Shown here: piece after piece, positions 15,282 through 28,970 of the stretch
How positions within the stretch are numbered: position 1 is the stretch's first letter
How the letters are laid out: each line of letters begins with the position of its first letter
NCBI GenBank assembly: GCA_963277665.1
Contig: OY728143.1
Location: forward strand, 236,521,591 to 236,585,590
Reading direction: 5' to 3'
DNA: 64,000 bases
From: Viscum album
Lineage: Eukaryota > Streptophyta > Magnoliopsida > Santalales > Viscaceae
Notes under the pieces: model-generated
The model's database searches: none
What the model saw: only the letters and a program-made list of their open reading frames with translations
Told to the model about the DNA's origin: nothing
Position numbers and translations under genes: made by a program

Positions 15282-18200
15282 ATATAATGATGTGGTGGTC
15301 ATAAGATAATCTAAAATGACAACCACTTTGTTACCTCTTTTCCTCATAAATATGGAGAAAATAAGAAAATAATATAATTTAATCCATTTTATCCTTAATA
15401 TATATATTTTATAACCGTATGATAGTGCATTTATAAATATAATCTATTATAAATATTATAAGATAAATTAATTCGTATATTATGATTGAAATATTGTCAT
15501 ATGAAATTAATAAATAATTTTCATATAAATCCGAATTTAATACAAATACCCAAAAAAATTATAATATATTATTCTTGTGTCAATATTCAATTTTTTATAA
15601 CCAAAATAAATATAATAATTTTATTGATTAATTAATTGAATTCCACTACATGGTATACTACAGTACAAAATAAAATCAAAAGGTATGATTTATTTTATAT
15701 TAAAACCATTATTCTTAGGCACTACCACACTAAGATTTCCACTGGCTATACCATTCAATATATTTTTATTTAAGTATATAATCATATTATTAATTTTTAT
15801 ATTAACAAAAGATTCATTATTTTATACAAATTAATAATGATCAAATTCACCCTTCAATCGTACATTGATAACTTTTTTTAGAGCACATCCTTGAAAAGAG
15901 ATCAAACTAGATTCCAAACAACAATTTTCGAAGACATGGTGGTAGAATATTTTCCATAGATGATAGAAAAATTCACCCCATAATCCATCAACTAATAGTG
16001 GGAATTATTATTTCAACCAAAATTAAACATCATGGAATTATTTTAGTATATTATATAAAGATTGAAAATATTCTAAAACAAGAAACCAAAATATATTGAG
16101 ATAAAACTATGTGAAAATTCTCAACCCAAGTAACATGTTCTTTAAAAAAACAGTTTCCATCCAAAATGCATATATCTACTCTGTGTGATCTCTAGGAAAC
16201 ATCCCACTATCTCACCCCAATAATAAATTTTCTTTTAAAATGAGGCACCATGTCCTCACTAAAATGAATATACCATTCATATTTCAGAAAAAACAGGGTC
16301 TTCCCACACCTGATAGATTATACATTGTGTTATAATTAAACATCCCATTAGTATCGCATCCTAGTTCAACATAACAATTATATTATAGATAATCCCTATA
16401 ATATGAACATATGAATAATATTTTATTATAGGTTATATTTCAATTTTATATAAAAACCATGGTAAATACATTTTTCTTTTTCATAGTACTAAATTGGATT
16501 CTATATAACACGGTCCAATATACATTTTCAAATAAAATACTTATTATATCATTAATTTCTTATTATTTCAAGTCTTTAACAATAAAAACCCAACAAATTA
16601 ATATCATTATGTTGATAACCCATATGACAACATAGTGTTGGGGAAACAAGGTCTAACATTTCTGAATAATTAGTTATAGATATAATCCACATATAAAAAT
16701 TATTAGGACAATATTTCAATGAAAATATATGAATCCCCGATGGAAGAACCACCATTTGTGTAAAAAAATCATTTCCCCAAAAAAATGCATAGAGATCGTA
16801 GGAAAACATGATGAATGAATCCACCACCATAAAATTAGGAAAATGTATAATATGATGACTGCCTTTACGGAACCAACAGTTAACATGTATGTTATATATA
16901 AAAACATTTCCAAGTTCGTATGTAATTTCAGAAATTAATTTCCAAGAATAACTCTATCATCAGAATTGTTTTTAAAACCCAATTCCATATACCATTACTT
17001 AGTATATTGAAAACAACTTTTCTAGTCCATTATATTAAGAAAATAATTATTTATTCAAAACCATATAAATAAATAAATTCCTTAAGATCAAATTTCCTTA
17101 TAACCATTATTTTCAAAATATTATTGAAAATATATGTATCTGTGGTTCATCATTGAATTACTAGAGATGGAACAACCTCCCTCAAACTTGGGTTCCCATG
17201 GAAATAATAATGTAATCCATAAACTAGATGTAATGAGAAAACAATAGAAAGGGATAAGAGTACTAGGGGATCAAATACATCATTTTTAAATTCAGTTTTT
17301 AAGAAAAAGTTCATGGGAGTAGATAATAGATTAAAATATTCATAAAACATGAGAACCACTACCAACCAAATTATATCTACGATCTATAATCCAAACAAAA
17401 AATGGATCTATATAAAAAATTGGGGATTAACCATATTATTTATATGTAAGATAATCATAGGAATTATCAAAACATAATCTAAGAGATGAATAATAAACAT
17501 AGATTATTGAAGGAATCATTTCAATTTGATGATCATAAATTGATCTAGAATAAAAGGCCCAATAGATATGTTCAAAGTAGTTAATAACGCTATATGTTTG
17601 CATTCCCAAGACCCATATTATGATTATGATAAGGAAATGGGGATGAAGATGATAATATGGTTATTTGTATATAATAAATGATTAAACATCCATTAATTAC
17701 TTAGTTGAGGATGATTTCATTAGTTGACAACTGGCTTCCACTGGCTAGCAGACGGTGCAAGGAAGAGTTTCTTCACCACTGGAAACCCCATAGTATGGAA
17801 TGTTTTCATCAACAAGATAGATTATATTATTCCCATAGGAATTTAATCTTACAGAAACGTCACATACTAGTTAGGGGGGGCTCATCATTTATATTTGGGA
17901 CTATATATAATTTTTTCCAGCTAGAAGTCTATATGTACCAAATAGCCAAACAATCCAACACCTCCCAGTCCAAAATGATGACCACATAAACATAAATGAG
18001 TGATGTAACTTGTATAGGATGTCATTATTATCACATCCCTAAAATATTAATAACCTTATAAATTAATGTAGATGAAAAATATCCCAAAATTAGAGTAGGA
18101 AACTACTCCCTCACCGATGATTCATGGTCCCTAATCACATGAGAATACAATTTTTGTCTAAATGACACTTTGATTAATAAATAGCAATTCCCATGTAGAA

Positions 18201-20422
18201 CATTCATAAAATATTTAATTATCACCACTAACTACTCCAATATTGATACATCCAGATCCTACTCAACTTCTTATAATTTCATAACATTAGATGAATTGGG
18301 ATTATACTTATTATATTGAGATATGAAGAAAACATCGAGAATACAGATTTAATTAGATTATAATTCCAACAAATAAGTTTCATATTTGATCAACTAAATG
18401 AGTTGAAATAGTCATAAATGTATTTGATAAAAAATACAATACACCAATAGTTGATGGTGACCCAATGGATGATAAACGTTTATGAAATCCTGATCACCAA
18501 AAAAATCCATAGTTTGACTTCAATAATATGTGTTCACATTACCACAATTGTGAGCTATAACCCATAAACATTGTACACGCTGAATCGTCGTTGATGTCTA
18601 TAAAGGAATATTGAATCCCATGAGACATAAATTTACCATATCTAATAAAAAATTTGTGAACTACAAAGGAGACCATACAATTCCTCAAAAGGTGGAATAT
18701 TGATTTAATACTAGTAACTCTTCTTGTAAAAACCTCAACCAATACTAGATGCAGATCTGAATACCCTAATAAATCCATGAGATAAGATCTAATCATATAC
18801 ATTATTTTGAGAATATAATACTACACCATACCAACCATCAATGTATAATATGTTTTACCCAAACTAACAAAAATTTCCATCATCCAATTGAGTCCTTTCA
18901 AAATATATGAGGTAAACTGAGGATATATACATAACACAATGGTAGAAGGAAATCCATGAAACATCAAAATATCCACAATTTATTGTATTTAAATATCGTT
19001 AATATTTTTATAGTATCTGGAATTGGATGGTCTATTTCTGGAAACAAAAAATTCACTACCTTGGTAGCAATTATTACACATGGAATATGTTAAAATAAAA
19101 CTATATGGCCCATTGATTCATCATCACATTTCTTTAATATCACTAGAAGAGTTTATATGAATCCAAATTTATTTAGTTTCCCTTTTTCTATCTAGTACTA
19201 TGTGGAATATCATGACACATATTCATTACATGCACAATTCATACTCAGACACTAGAAACACAATCTCCTTTAATAAAATAGCATTATATTTCCAGGATGA
19301 ATTACCCATGATGAATTATTGAAAATCGTGTATCAAATATTTTATGATAAATAATGATAATATAGAATAATTCCAAAAGTGAAAATTTCATTCCAATTTA
19401 AGAGACAATCTTGGAGTGCTCCCACAACAACACAAGAATTTCCTAATTTCTCAAAAATTACCATCCTATTGTTATTATAATAGAAGCATATATATGTGAT
19501 ATGATAAAGGTTAAATTATTTTAAAAGAAAATGTTTATTGATCCTAACATTTATCTATACGAAATGATGCTAAAGACACATAATATTACATTATATATAG
19601 CTTCCATGACATTTTAATAATGAAATTTCATACTGTGGGTGTTAGATTTAACAATTCCCTTCTTGATAATTGGAATTGTCCAAGACAAACTTATTAATGT
19701 ACTTTATCCGCTACTTCATCTGTGTATTTTGATAGTTATAATATATCATATAGAGTATTATTTTATGGTCAAAATAAACTATGAAATTCACACAGATAAG
19801 ATACTGTATCAAACATGAAATATAATGCATACCTTTAGTGAATTCCATGTTATTGGGGTGATAATTGATTGCATGTTTCCAAATATGAAATGATATATAT
19901 AATGCAACATGAACATACTTTAAAAGAATTTATGTCATCCATGTACATGAATCCTCATGATAAACCACATATCTATTATCGGGTTTTGGGATCATAAAAA
20001 TATGTTCCAATTTCAAATAATTATTAAACTCATAAAAAGAGTGATAACAAATATCATCCCATGATAATTTCACCCATTTTATTGTATCAGTACTAAATAA
20101 TGATTATATAGTTCAGAAATGAATTTTTTACTTTTGATTATCTAATGATTGTCATATGATTCTCCATACCTCAATGATGTTCAATTATTCATCCCATGAT
20201 AAGACAACCATCAATGTTTCAGAATCACATCATAGGCCACGTCTTGAAATGATGTGCATCTTGAAATTCATCCTAAAATCCGAAATTTTAATTTTCATAC
20301 ATTCTTGTAAAGTTATTAACTCATATATGTTCCCAAATATGAATTTAGAAAGTATTAATGTTCTTTCCCAATTATTCATTATATTATGATATCATTCGTG
20401 ACTACCACAAAAAATGTATCAA
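15282..20422 (+). repeat. 5.16-kb tandem unit, copy 2
   Basis: Second head-to-tail copy of the unit at 10117-15281. Similarity runs from 'gtggtggtcataagataatct' near 15288 to 'accacaaaaaatgtatcaa' near 20402-20421. The latter matches 'accacaaaacatgtatcaa' ending near 15258. Substitutions are scattered throughout with only small indels, so the duplication is old and both copies have decayed independently. No coding potential is evident. Downstream sequence (from 'agttcttgtgtagc') has no counterpart in copy 1, marking the end of the duplication. Confidence 0.85.
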
Positions 20423-20759
20423 AGTTCTTGTGTAGCATATAATCCATCAATTTCATAAACACAACTACATCTTTTTTAAGAAAAATTTCATCAAAAGATA
20501 TTCTTAGGGTCTATACATAGTTTTTAATATAGTCATTGGGATATCTATAAAATTAACTCATAGTTTATGCTAACTCGATCAAAGTTCAACTTTTCTAAAC
20601 CATATTTAATACTTAATTAGATCATAAATTCAATCTTCGTGTGAGGAAAGACAACTATTGATAAATATTTATATATTTATCCACTGATTATCTATAAAAA
20701 TACAAATACTGTCATCATCCATCTTTTCCTAGAAAACTGGTGTCACAACACCACCCATT

Positions 20760-20774
20760 CCCCCCCCCCCCCCC
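20760..20774. repeat. C15 homopolymer
   Basis: Fifteen consecutive C residues, followed by 'gagctcg', inside otherwise AT-rich DNA. This could be a real mononucleotide tract or a weak point in the assembly. Confidence 0.9.
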
Positions 20775-23642
20775 GAGCTCGTAGTAATCCGAGTGTGATG
20801 ACCCCAATATCAACTCCAATAGAATATGATTAAGCCAACTGTATTGAGTAGGAATAACCCATAAATGACATGGATTACCCTCATGTACCTATTCATAGGT
20901 ACATATATCCAAGCCCATACAATGATGAGAATGTAAAAGTAGTTGATACCAAAATTTCCTTCAAAGCACTTATCCACATCAAAGATTGAAAAATGTACAA
21001 AAAGGGAGATTAGTACAAATACAATCCCAACAAAAAAATATAGAGAGTCCAACCTACTACATAGAAGGGGGCTTCAATCAAATGAAAATACACAAAAAAT
21101 GTTGGATCTTATAGTCCAACTATGATCCAACCACCAATTTTCCTCCTAGGAAAACATCAAAAGGCCCATAGTTAATATAATACATGAAATGTCAGGGTAT
21201 ATCCAATGTTGTGTGATTATTAAAAAAATCCACCAGACACAAAATTTGCACTAATAAGAATGAATCATGTGTAGTTATTTGCAATAGAAATATAATTAAC
21301 AACACCAAATTTATACTCCTAATGGGAAACATGTATCAAGTGGTCTCAACCAATACATCCGACCTTGAGGTTTTTTTGGGGATTTTAGGCAATGATAATC
21401 ACATGAGGCCTCAATAATTATTATTTTATATCATAGGATTTTTTCAAACAACATCTCATGATCATTCACACCCACTTAATAAGTACTCAATAGAACTCAT
21501 AACATCTAGATATAGAGACTTGTTATCACCCTTAGAACTATTAGGGGACAACATAATCCCAAATTTCTTTTAGATATAAGTGATTAGAAAATAAATTCTC
21601 TTAATTATTTGTATATTTTCAAACATAATTAGATTTCTCCCAATATTATATTTATTAAAAAACAGAATATTATTGAAATAAATTTATCTCTTCTTCAACC
21701 TATTAATTATAATACCGAATGGAATGAACATATGAAAATTTAAATATTATATCCATGATTGAATTTATGGTAAATATTATTAACTGATCATGCTATAACA
21801 TCAATAATAATTAATTATAAAAGATTTCTTATATGTCTCAAAGGTAGGTTATTAAATATTCATAAACGTAGTGTAGAAAAAATTGAAATCTAATCTGGGT
21901 GACAAAGAATTTATAAAATTGGAAGAATATATTATTCTAAATCATGAAAAGGATGAATATTTTATTAATATGAATGAGGATCATGAAGATTAAAATTTAT
22001 AATGTAATGAATAGAAAATATGTTTTACTTCATCCAACATTGAGATATAAGGTTAGTGTTTGAAACCATATTAAAAATAAAAATAAGGGGAAAGAAATGG
22101 AATTTTACTTTTTCACATCTTATGACACCTCATTATATCAAGTAGAACTAAATAATTTCCATGTTTCATGAAATAATCGTGAATTTATGGATTCTATTAA
22201 TTAAAAATAATATTATATTGATATAAAAAATAATTTTGAGTTATTTCCCAGGACAATAAAAATTAAAATTTCTGGAATATATTATGGTTATTATAATAAT
22301 TTGACTGATAACGGATAATGGATAAGGAATGAATAATTTATTTTCTATAAAAAATATTATAATGTTTCTATCATCTACATCGATAAGATATTTTCACCAG
22401 ATACTTGGAAAAAATCATTAGATCATTCTTTCTTATAATCTCTCAACAGAGACATACCATTTAGAAAATAGATTTTTCTTTCATTCTAAATGGTAATCAT
22501 GAATTAGAATTATTTTTGTGAAACCCTTATTTATATTATAATTTGGAATGATAAGGGAAGTGTTATCAAGATAGTGATACAAATATATATGTTAAATTAA
22601 TAACCAATTTTTTCGAAATATTAGAAACATGTTTTATTTATGTAATTAGATTTCATAAGAGGGACATGAGATAATAAAATTTTATTAAATTTAACCATAT
22701 TAATTTAATAATTTTCTTTTTATATTGTTTTTCTAAATTTTACAAAAAAATAATGCAATTTTTCATGTTTTTACTATAAAAATAGATTAACAATTCAATA
22801 TTTTAATATTCTATATGATATTGCATATATTTTGTCAGTAAATTTATACAGAGGTACTATATTTCTTATTATAAATCGAAATATACCAGGAAAATATTAG
22901 TAATATTGAAATTACTAATGAAAATTATTTTATTTTTATTTATTATATATCTAAAGACCTTAAAAACATTAAGGATAGAGAGGAAATTAAAAATGAGTTT
23001 AAAAACTCTTTGGTATATTACTCTACCTAGATCCATTAATATGTGATATTGTATATACTATAGTGTTATATAATCACTACAACAATTTCATAAAGCATCA
23101 TAAAATTGTTGAAGCTAATAGATTTATAATAAAATCTAATTATACAGACTTTTATGGTAGACATAATTTATCAATTTCAAGTTATCTGTTAATGTATTTT
23201 TCATTTTGGGTGTGGGTGTATGTGTTGATAAGAAAAATTATACCTCTAATGGGGTTATATTCATTAGAGAAAATTTACAATACATTTGAAAAATGTAGAT
23301 AAAATTAATTTATTACAGTGTATATGAAACAAATATATTATTCTCACTAAATAAGTAGTACAATTGATACAGATTAAGAAATAACATAATAACCTCACAA
23401 TTGAGGTGAATTTTACATATCCTTTGATATGTAAAAATTATGGTTCTATATGTATTTCTAGAAATTTATATCAAAATTCAAAAATAAGTCAAACATATAT
23501 TATTTAAAGAAATATAAAATAATTTTGTAGAATTTTTTCTTGAAATAAAAAATTGTTCTAAGAATGAAGTAAATTGAAAATGAATTTACATATCCACTAT
23601 TTAATTATTAATTTAATAATTGTATGTTGATAATTGGATATA

Positions 23643-23667
23643 AACAACATTTTTTTAAAATGTTGTT
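23643..23667. repeat. Perfect 11-bp inverted repeat (hairpin)
   Basis: AACAACATTTT is followed by TTT and then AAAATGTTGTT. Flanks 'taattgg' and 'caatta' extend the complementarity imperfectly. It could be a relic of a foldback element, but no target duplication or longer arms are evident. Confidence 0.6.
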
Positions 23668-23830
23668 ATACAATTACCTTCTCATCATTAACATAACTAT
23701 GTATTTAATATATTAATGGGGGGAATAATAATGAAAATATATATATATTCTATTTTATAGGGGGAAATATTTTACTATGTCAAAATCTATATTTTATGAA
23801 ATTTTTATAAAATCAATATATATGATTTTA

Positions 23831-23872
23831 GAGAGAGTGTGTGTGTCTATGTGTGTGCTTGTATGTGTATGG
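23831..23872. repeat. GA/GT-rich microsatellite
   Basis: A short GAGAGA run passes into interrupted GTGTGT repeats (GTGTGTGTGTCTATGTGTGT and onwards). An ordinary simple-sequence repeat. Confidence 0.8.
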
Positions 23873-26800
23873 TTGTTTTCTATGTCTTTTTTTTGTTTCA
23901 TTTATATATATTTTTCATAATTTTGGATGATTAGTTGAGTAATAAAATATATTTATTACATTTATTGTGATAATTTTGAGTCTTATAGAAAAAGAGATTA
24001 CGTATTTTATATATGAATTTATTTAAAAGAGATACGATTGTTTGAATGTTATTATTATTTATTCATATTCTGAAAAGAAAACGAAAAAATATAATGACAG
24101 AGTATATTAAATGATATCACTATTCCTAGAATAAGATCTTGATGTTAAATAGATATAGGTTTAATGGACCAAATGAAAACCAAATAGATAATTATTTAAC
24201 CCCATTTCATTTTAAAAACCTATTTTTTGATGTAGTATCAGTGTATTATGAATTTTTTATGTTTTTATTATAATATATTAAATTTCATATCAGCATATGT
24301 TTTAAATTTATCATCATGTTAAGGATAGTTTTTGAGGTTGATTTATGTACATCATGTGATGGTTAATATTATGAAATAATAATTCATTTTATTTTCAAAT
24401 TAACTTCTATTTTTAACAAGAATAATAAAAATGTGGAATAGATGTCTGAAAACCATTCCACTATTTTTGACCCAAAAAATATTTATTTTTAAGACTGGAT
24501 AAATGTAAATATTTTGAGGGATACAGTTTATATAGAAACATATAGAATCCCTAGGATATATGGTGGAATAAATCCATATCATGGTTTAGTATATATGGTC
24601 ATTTTAATATAATCACATGTTTATGGATGAATATGGAAATTATTATGTTTCAATACCTGTAAAAAAACTAAAATTCATATTATTGAGTTCATCCAAAAAA
24701 TTGGATTCCTGTTATAATATATTTTTTATAATAAAGACATGTTTTGTGGTTTTGTATTTAATTGTTTTCAAAACCCATAAAAGTGGTCACCATGGTTCAT
24801 TAAAGACTAAATTTTTTGATAAGAAAAATATCATGATTCATATTATTTTTCATATTTCTGAAAACAAATTGTGATTTAAAAAAGCGTTCAATATAATTGT
24901 TCATAAATCATCAAGGAAATTTCTCACAGTACCATGTTCCTTTAAAAAATTATATTTTTATACTTGGATAATCATTTTACATATGGGACAAAAATACTCA
25001 ATCATGAGCATGTATTAAACACATAAATGATGAATGAAAATTTCATGGGAGATATAAATGATAGAAATGGAGTCGAAGATTATAGAATATAAATTCTGTG
25101 GTTTAAATTTTAAAATTAAAATAAAAAGATTTTATAATTTCTCTGAGTGTATAAATGATAGAAAGGAAAATTCCAAATGAGAGCAAAGATGAATAAATAT
25201 TACACAATTATATAAATATTTTTTGTTTTTGGATATAGTATTCCCATGCTATTAATGTGTTTTTAGTAAATGGTTGAATTCTTTTGTATTATTTCAAATA
25301 AATGTTTTGGATAACTAGATATTTATCCGAAAAATTCCTGAAAAATAGAAGATTGTGATATTCCCATCTCATTAATGTAATATAATAAATGTTTATTAAT
25401 TTATATTAAATGTATATTACATATAATTTTACTGTTGTATACATTATAGGTAATTATTGTACCAGAAGAGTATTGGTATCCCATTTTTTTGTATTCTATC
25501 ACATTGTTCTTCGAAACTGTATTATACAAAAATTTCTCCCATCCCCAAAGATAAATGCATTCATTTTTGATATATACTCATATATACAGGGTATGGTTCA
25601 CCCAATTAACATTCCTCAATGTGTTATATATACCAAAATGTTTTTGACCACTCTTAAAATTGATGTGCGATGTTTTTAAATAAATTTTAAAATAATAAAT
25701 ATAAAAACATGAATTGATTTATCCCCCACTCAATGAACCTTTATGGTTTTATTGGCCTCTCACTATGAATATTTAAAAACATACCACATAATTACTCTCA
25801 TAAATATATAAAATCACTTAGACTATGTCATGATCATCTTTGAACAATGGGACTTTAATTCAACATCTCATTACAATTTTTCAAATTAGACTTGACCACA
25901 CATGGATCATAAGTGAACTAATGGTTTATTCTTTCCCTAATCATTATTATTGTTATATATATTATTTACCATTGTTTATATAATAAATGTTCTTTCTTAC
26001 TTCAATTCAATATCATCATAGATAACCATATCTTCGGGTTTTAGGTGCTCTTTTTTCTGCTAACATACATGAAATTCATCATATAGGATACCATAAAAAA
26101 CATTTTTAATAATAATAATAAATGAAAATAATTTATTATGAAGCACAAAATGGAAATATAATATGATGCTAAAAATCTTTGACCATCCAAAAATCTAGAT
26201 CCCACCTGAGGTGAAACCAAAATAAACAAGAATTCATCCAAAGTAAATTATAACATCCAATATCTCACATTTACATATAAAATATACATATACAAAGATA
26301 TAGTAAAATTTTATATAATTAATATAATTTAATCAATTTTATATTACCAAATAATATCCCCTATTTGTGATACCTTAATTTAATTACCTTAAATAAAATT
26401 ATCAAATTTATTTTTTTGAATGAACATATTCTTTATTATGTACTATAGAAATAGAAATAATTTTCACTAAATCGATTAGTTATCACACATTAAATAATAT
26501 ATCTTGTTATACTTATGAGAAAATTATGTGTATTAACTATTGATAGTGTAGTTGTTTCATAGTGACTCATAACATTATTATATATAAAGGGTTTTGGTAA
26601 AATATAATTTTCACATTAGGAAGGAGTGACAGCCTTAACCTACAGGATCATACCATATGCGAACAATATAATGGGGATTATTAGAGGGATATAATAACCA
26701 TGATTTTCCAATGACTACAACCTATATGAAATTGAATAAATTAATCATGAAAGATAACATTTACGATAGAATTTAAAGACTATCAATAACTTGTCCAAGA

Positions 26801-28249
26801 ATCATGTTCATTGTACCACCTCATAATATCCCCACCATCAAATTGTTAACCTTTAACCTATACATATATGTAAGAAGGGTTTATGCATTGTGTCAAAAAT
26901 ATTATAAATATTATATTTTTATATTTAATGAAATATTTTTTTAAATATATCAATTTTTATTTTTATAATTATTTTGAGGTAATGAAAATTAAAATTTGAT
27001 ATAATTTAAATATGGTACTATTAAAAAAATTATATTTTAATTAAAACAAAGAAAATTAAGAAATTCATAAATATTGAAGTTTATTTTATTTTCATATAAT
27101 TTTCATATAAAATTATATTTATAGACACATTAAAGTAAAATTTTCATTATTCCAATAAAAAGATAATAATAGTCCGAAGAATCATTTTATCATAAAAATA
27201 ACTAATTTTAAATAAATTAAATATAATTTTAAAAAATATATTTTCATATTTTGAAAACGATTTTGTTAAAATAAATATTACTCTTTTAGTAAAAAAATTG
27301 AAATTACCCATTTTTTCATAATTTTCCATGACAATTGTACTTTTTGGTATAAATTAAATACTGTTTAAATTTATGGTGTGACTTATTAATCCAGAATATC
27401 CAAACAGATATGTAATAAAATGTATAAAATTAACTCACGAGGAAAACTATTATTAAAAATTTAAATAATTAGATTTAATGTTTTTTGATTAATTTTATAT
27501 ACCCATTATTATTCATCCAAAACATAAATAATTTTTTTAAATGCATTTAATTATAAATATAAACCACTTCCACAAAGCCATGAGTATTATTTTCTAGGTT
27601 TTTATTCTCTTCCTAATAATATAGTGAAAATAAATCCTATTTTATTGATAACATATTCAATAAGCATTGAAAGTTCAATGGTTTTGTTAATTTTACAATA
27701 CAGAGTCCAGAACCTATTAATATAAATTAATAAAAAAATCCATAACTAGTTCTTAATAAATACTCACCAGTACTCCAACTCCTCTGAAATAAGAAAACTA
27801 TGATCTTGATTTTACATTCTCTATACTTCTATATATCCATGCGATAGTGTTACAAATATCTTATGACGACCGTCCTAATCAATGAAAATATGTCCCTCAA
27901 TGTTAGGGACTATGTCATATTATTTTAATTTTAATCAATTTCATTGTAATAATCCATATTTATTTTAATTTTTAAGGTGAAAAATAATTTATATAGATTA
28001 ATTTAATATAAATAAAATTTTGATGTAATTTTAGACCACCTTTAAATCTCATTCAAACCTTCAATTAACCCTTATGTACCCTTGTTGTTCTAACAAAATT
28101 ATCATGTGATTTTCCATACTCGACATTTATGTACTTAATACCTAATCCCATTTTCACTCAAGGGTATATCCAAGTTAAAACATTAATTCACTAATATGGA
28201 ATTACATTTATATATCTCACACTTCTTAATCATCGGTTAACAATGATAT

Positions 28250-28970
28250 ATTGTGTTAATAAGTTGTATGGTCCACGTGGATCACAAATTGATTTTCATG
28301 GTATGAATATTATGGCTTGGCCCCTAATTATATATTTCTCTAATGAATTGCATTATTATTTACTCTCATGATATAACATATATTGTTTCCAAGAGTTTAT
28401 CTTATGAACAAATAATTATGATGTTTTGGTGGCCAGAAAATACATATGCTTTTGATATATTTATATATTATTTTCCACAGTTCTATATTTTCTCAATATT
28501 CTCATCTTATATCATGCTTCAATAGTCATCATAATGATTCCAAACATTTTTATATCACCTTGATAAGCCTCTTGAATCAAATTTAGTGCCTTAAACATGT
28601 CACATTTTATTTATTCAATTATTGGGATTTATAGATCATGATTTTTTATGTATGTATCTATGATATAATATGATGTACTAGAAGATTTATAGAATATAAG
28701 TTTATGTTTTTTAATTTTAAACAATGTAATCATACCCATATTTCAAGTAAATGTCTTACGCACCTAATTTCCCAATTAAATTATATATCCTCATTATCTA
28801 GAATTATATAATGAATATGTTTATGTAATAAGTCATGAATTTTTTTGTATTAAATATATATTTTTTCATAGTTTATAAAAGAGGACATATAAAGTTGTTT
28901 TGGTGATTAGTATCAAAAGACAGTATTTTATCAATGTGTATATGGATAAACAAAGGAAACCCTCCAAAAT
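28250..28970 (+). repeat. Diverged dispersed repeat, copy 1
   Basis: Shares collinear anchors with 36790-37520. These include 'ggcc..taatt.tatat' followed by 'aaatga', a 'ctcatcttatatc.tg' segment, 'catttttatatcacc.t.ata' and 'tttaaa.aatgt..t.ataccta'. Spacing between anchors is roughly conserved over 500-700 bases. No coding content is recognisable in either copy. The edges are estimates. Confidence 0.55.
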
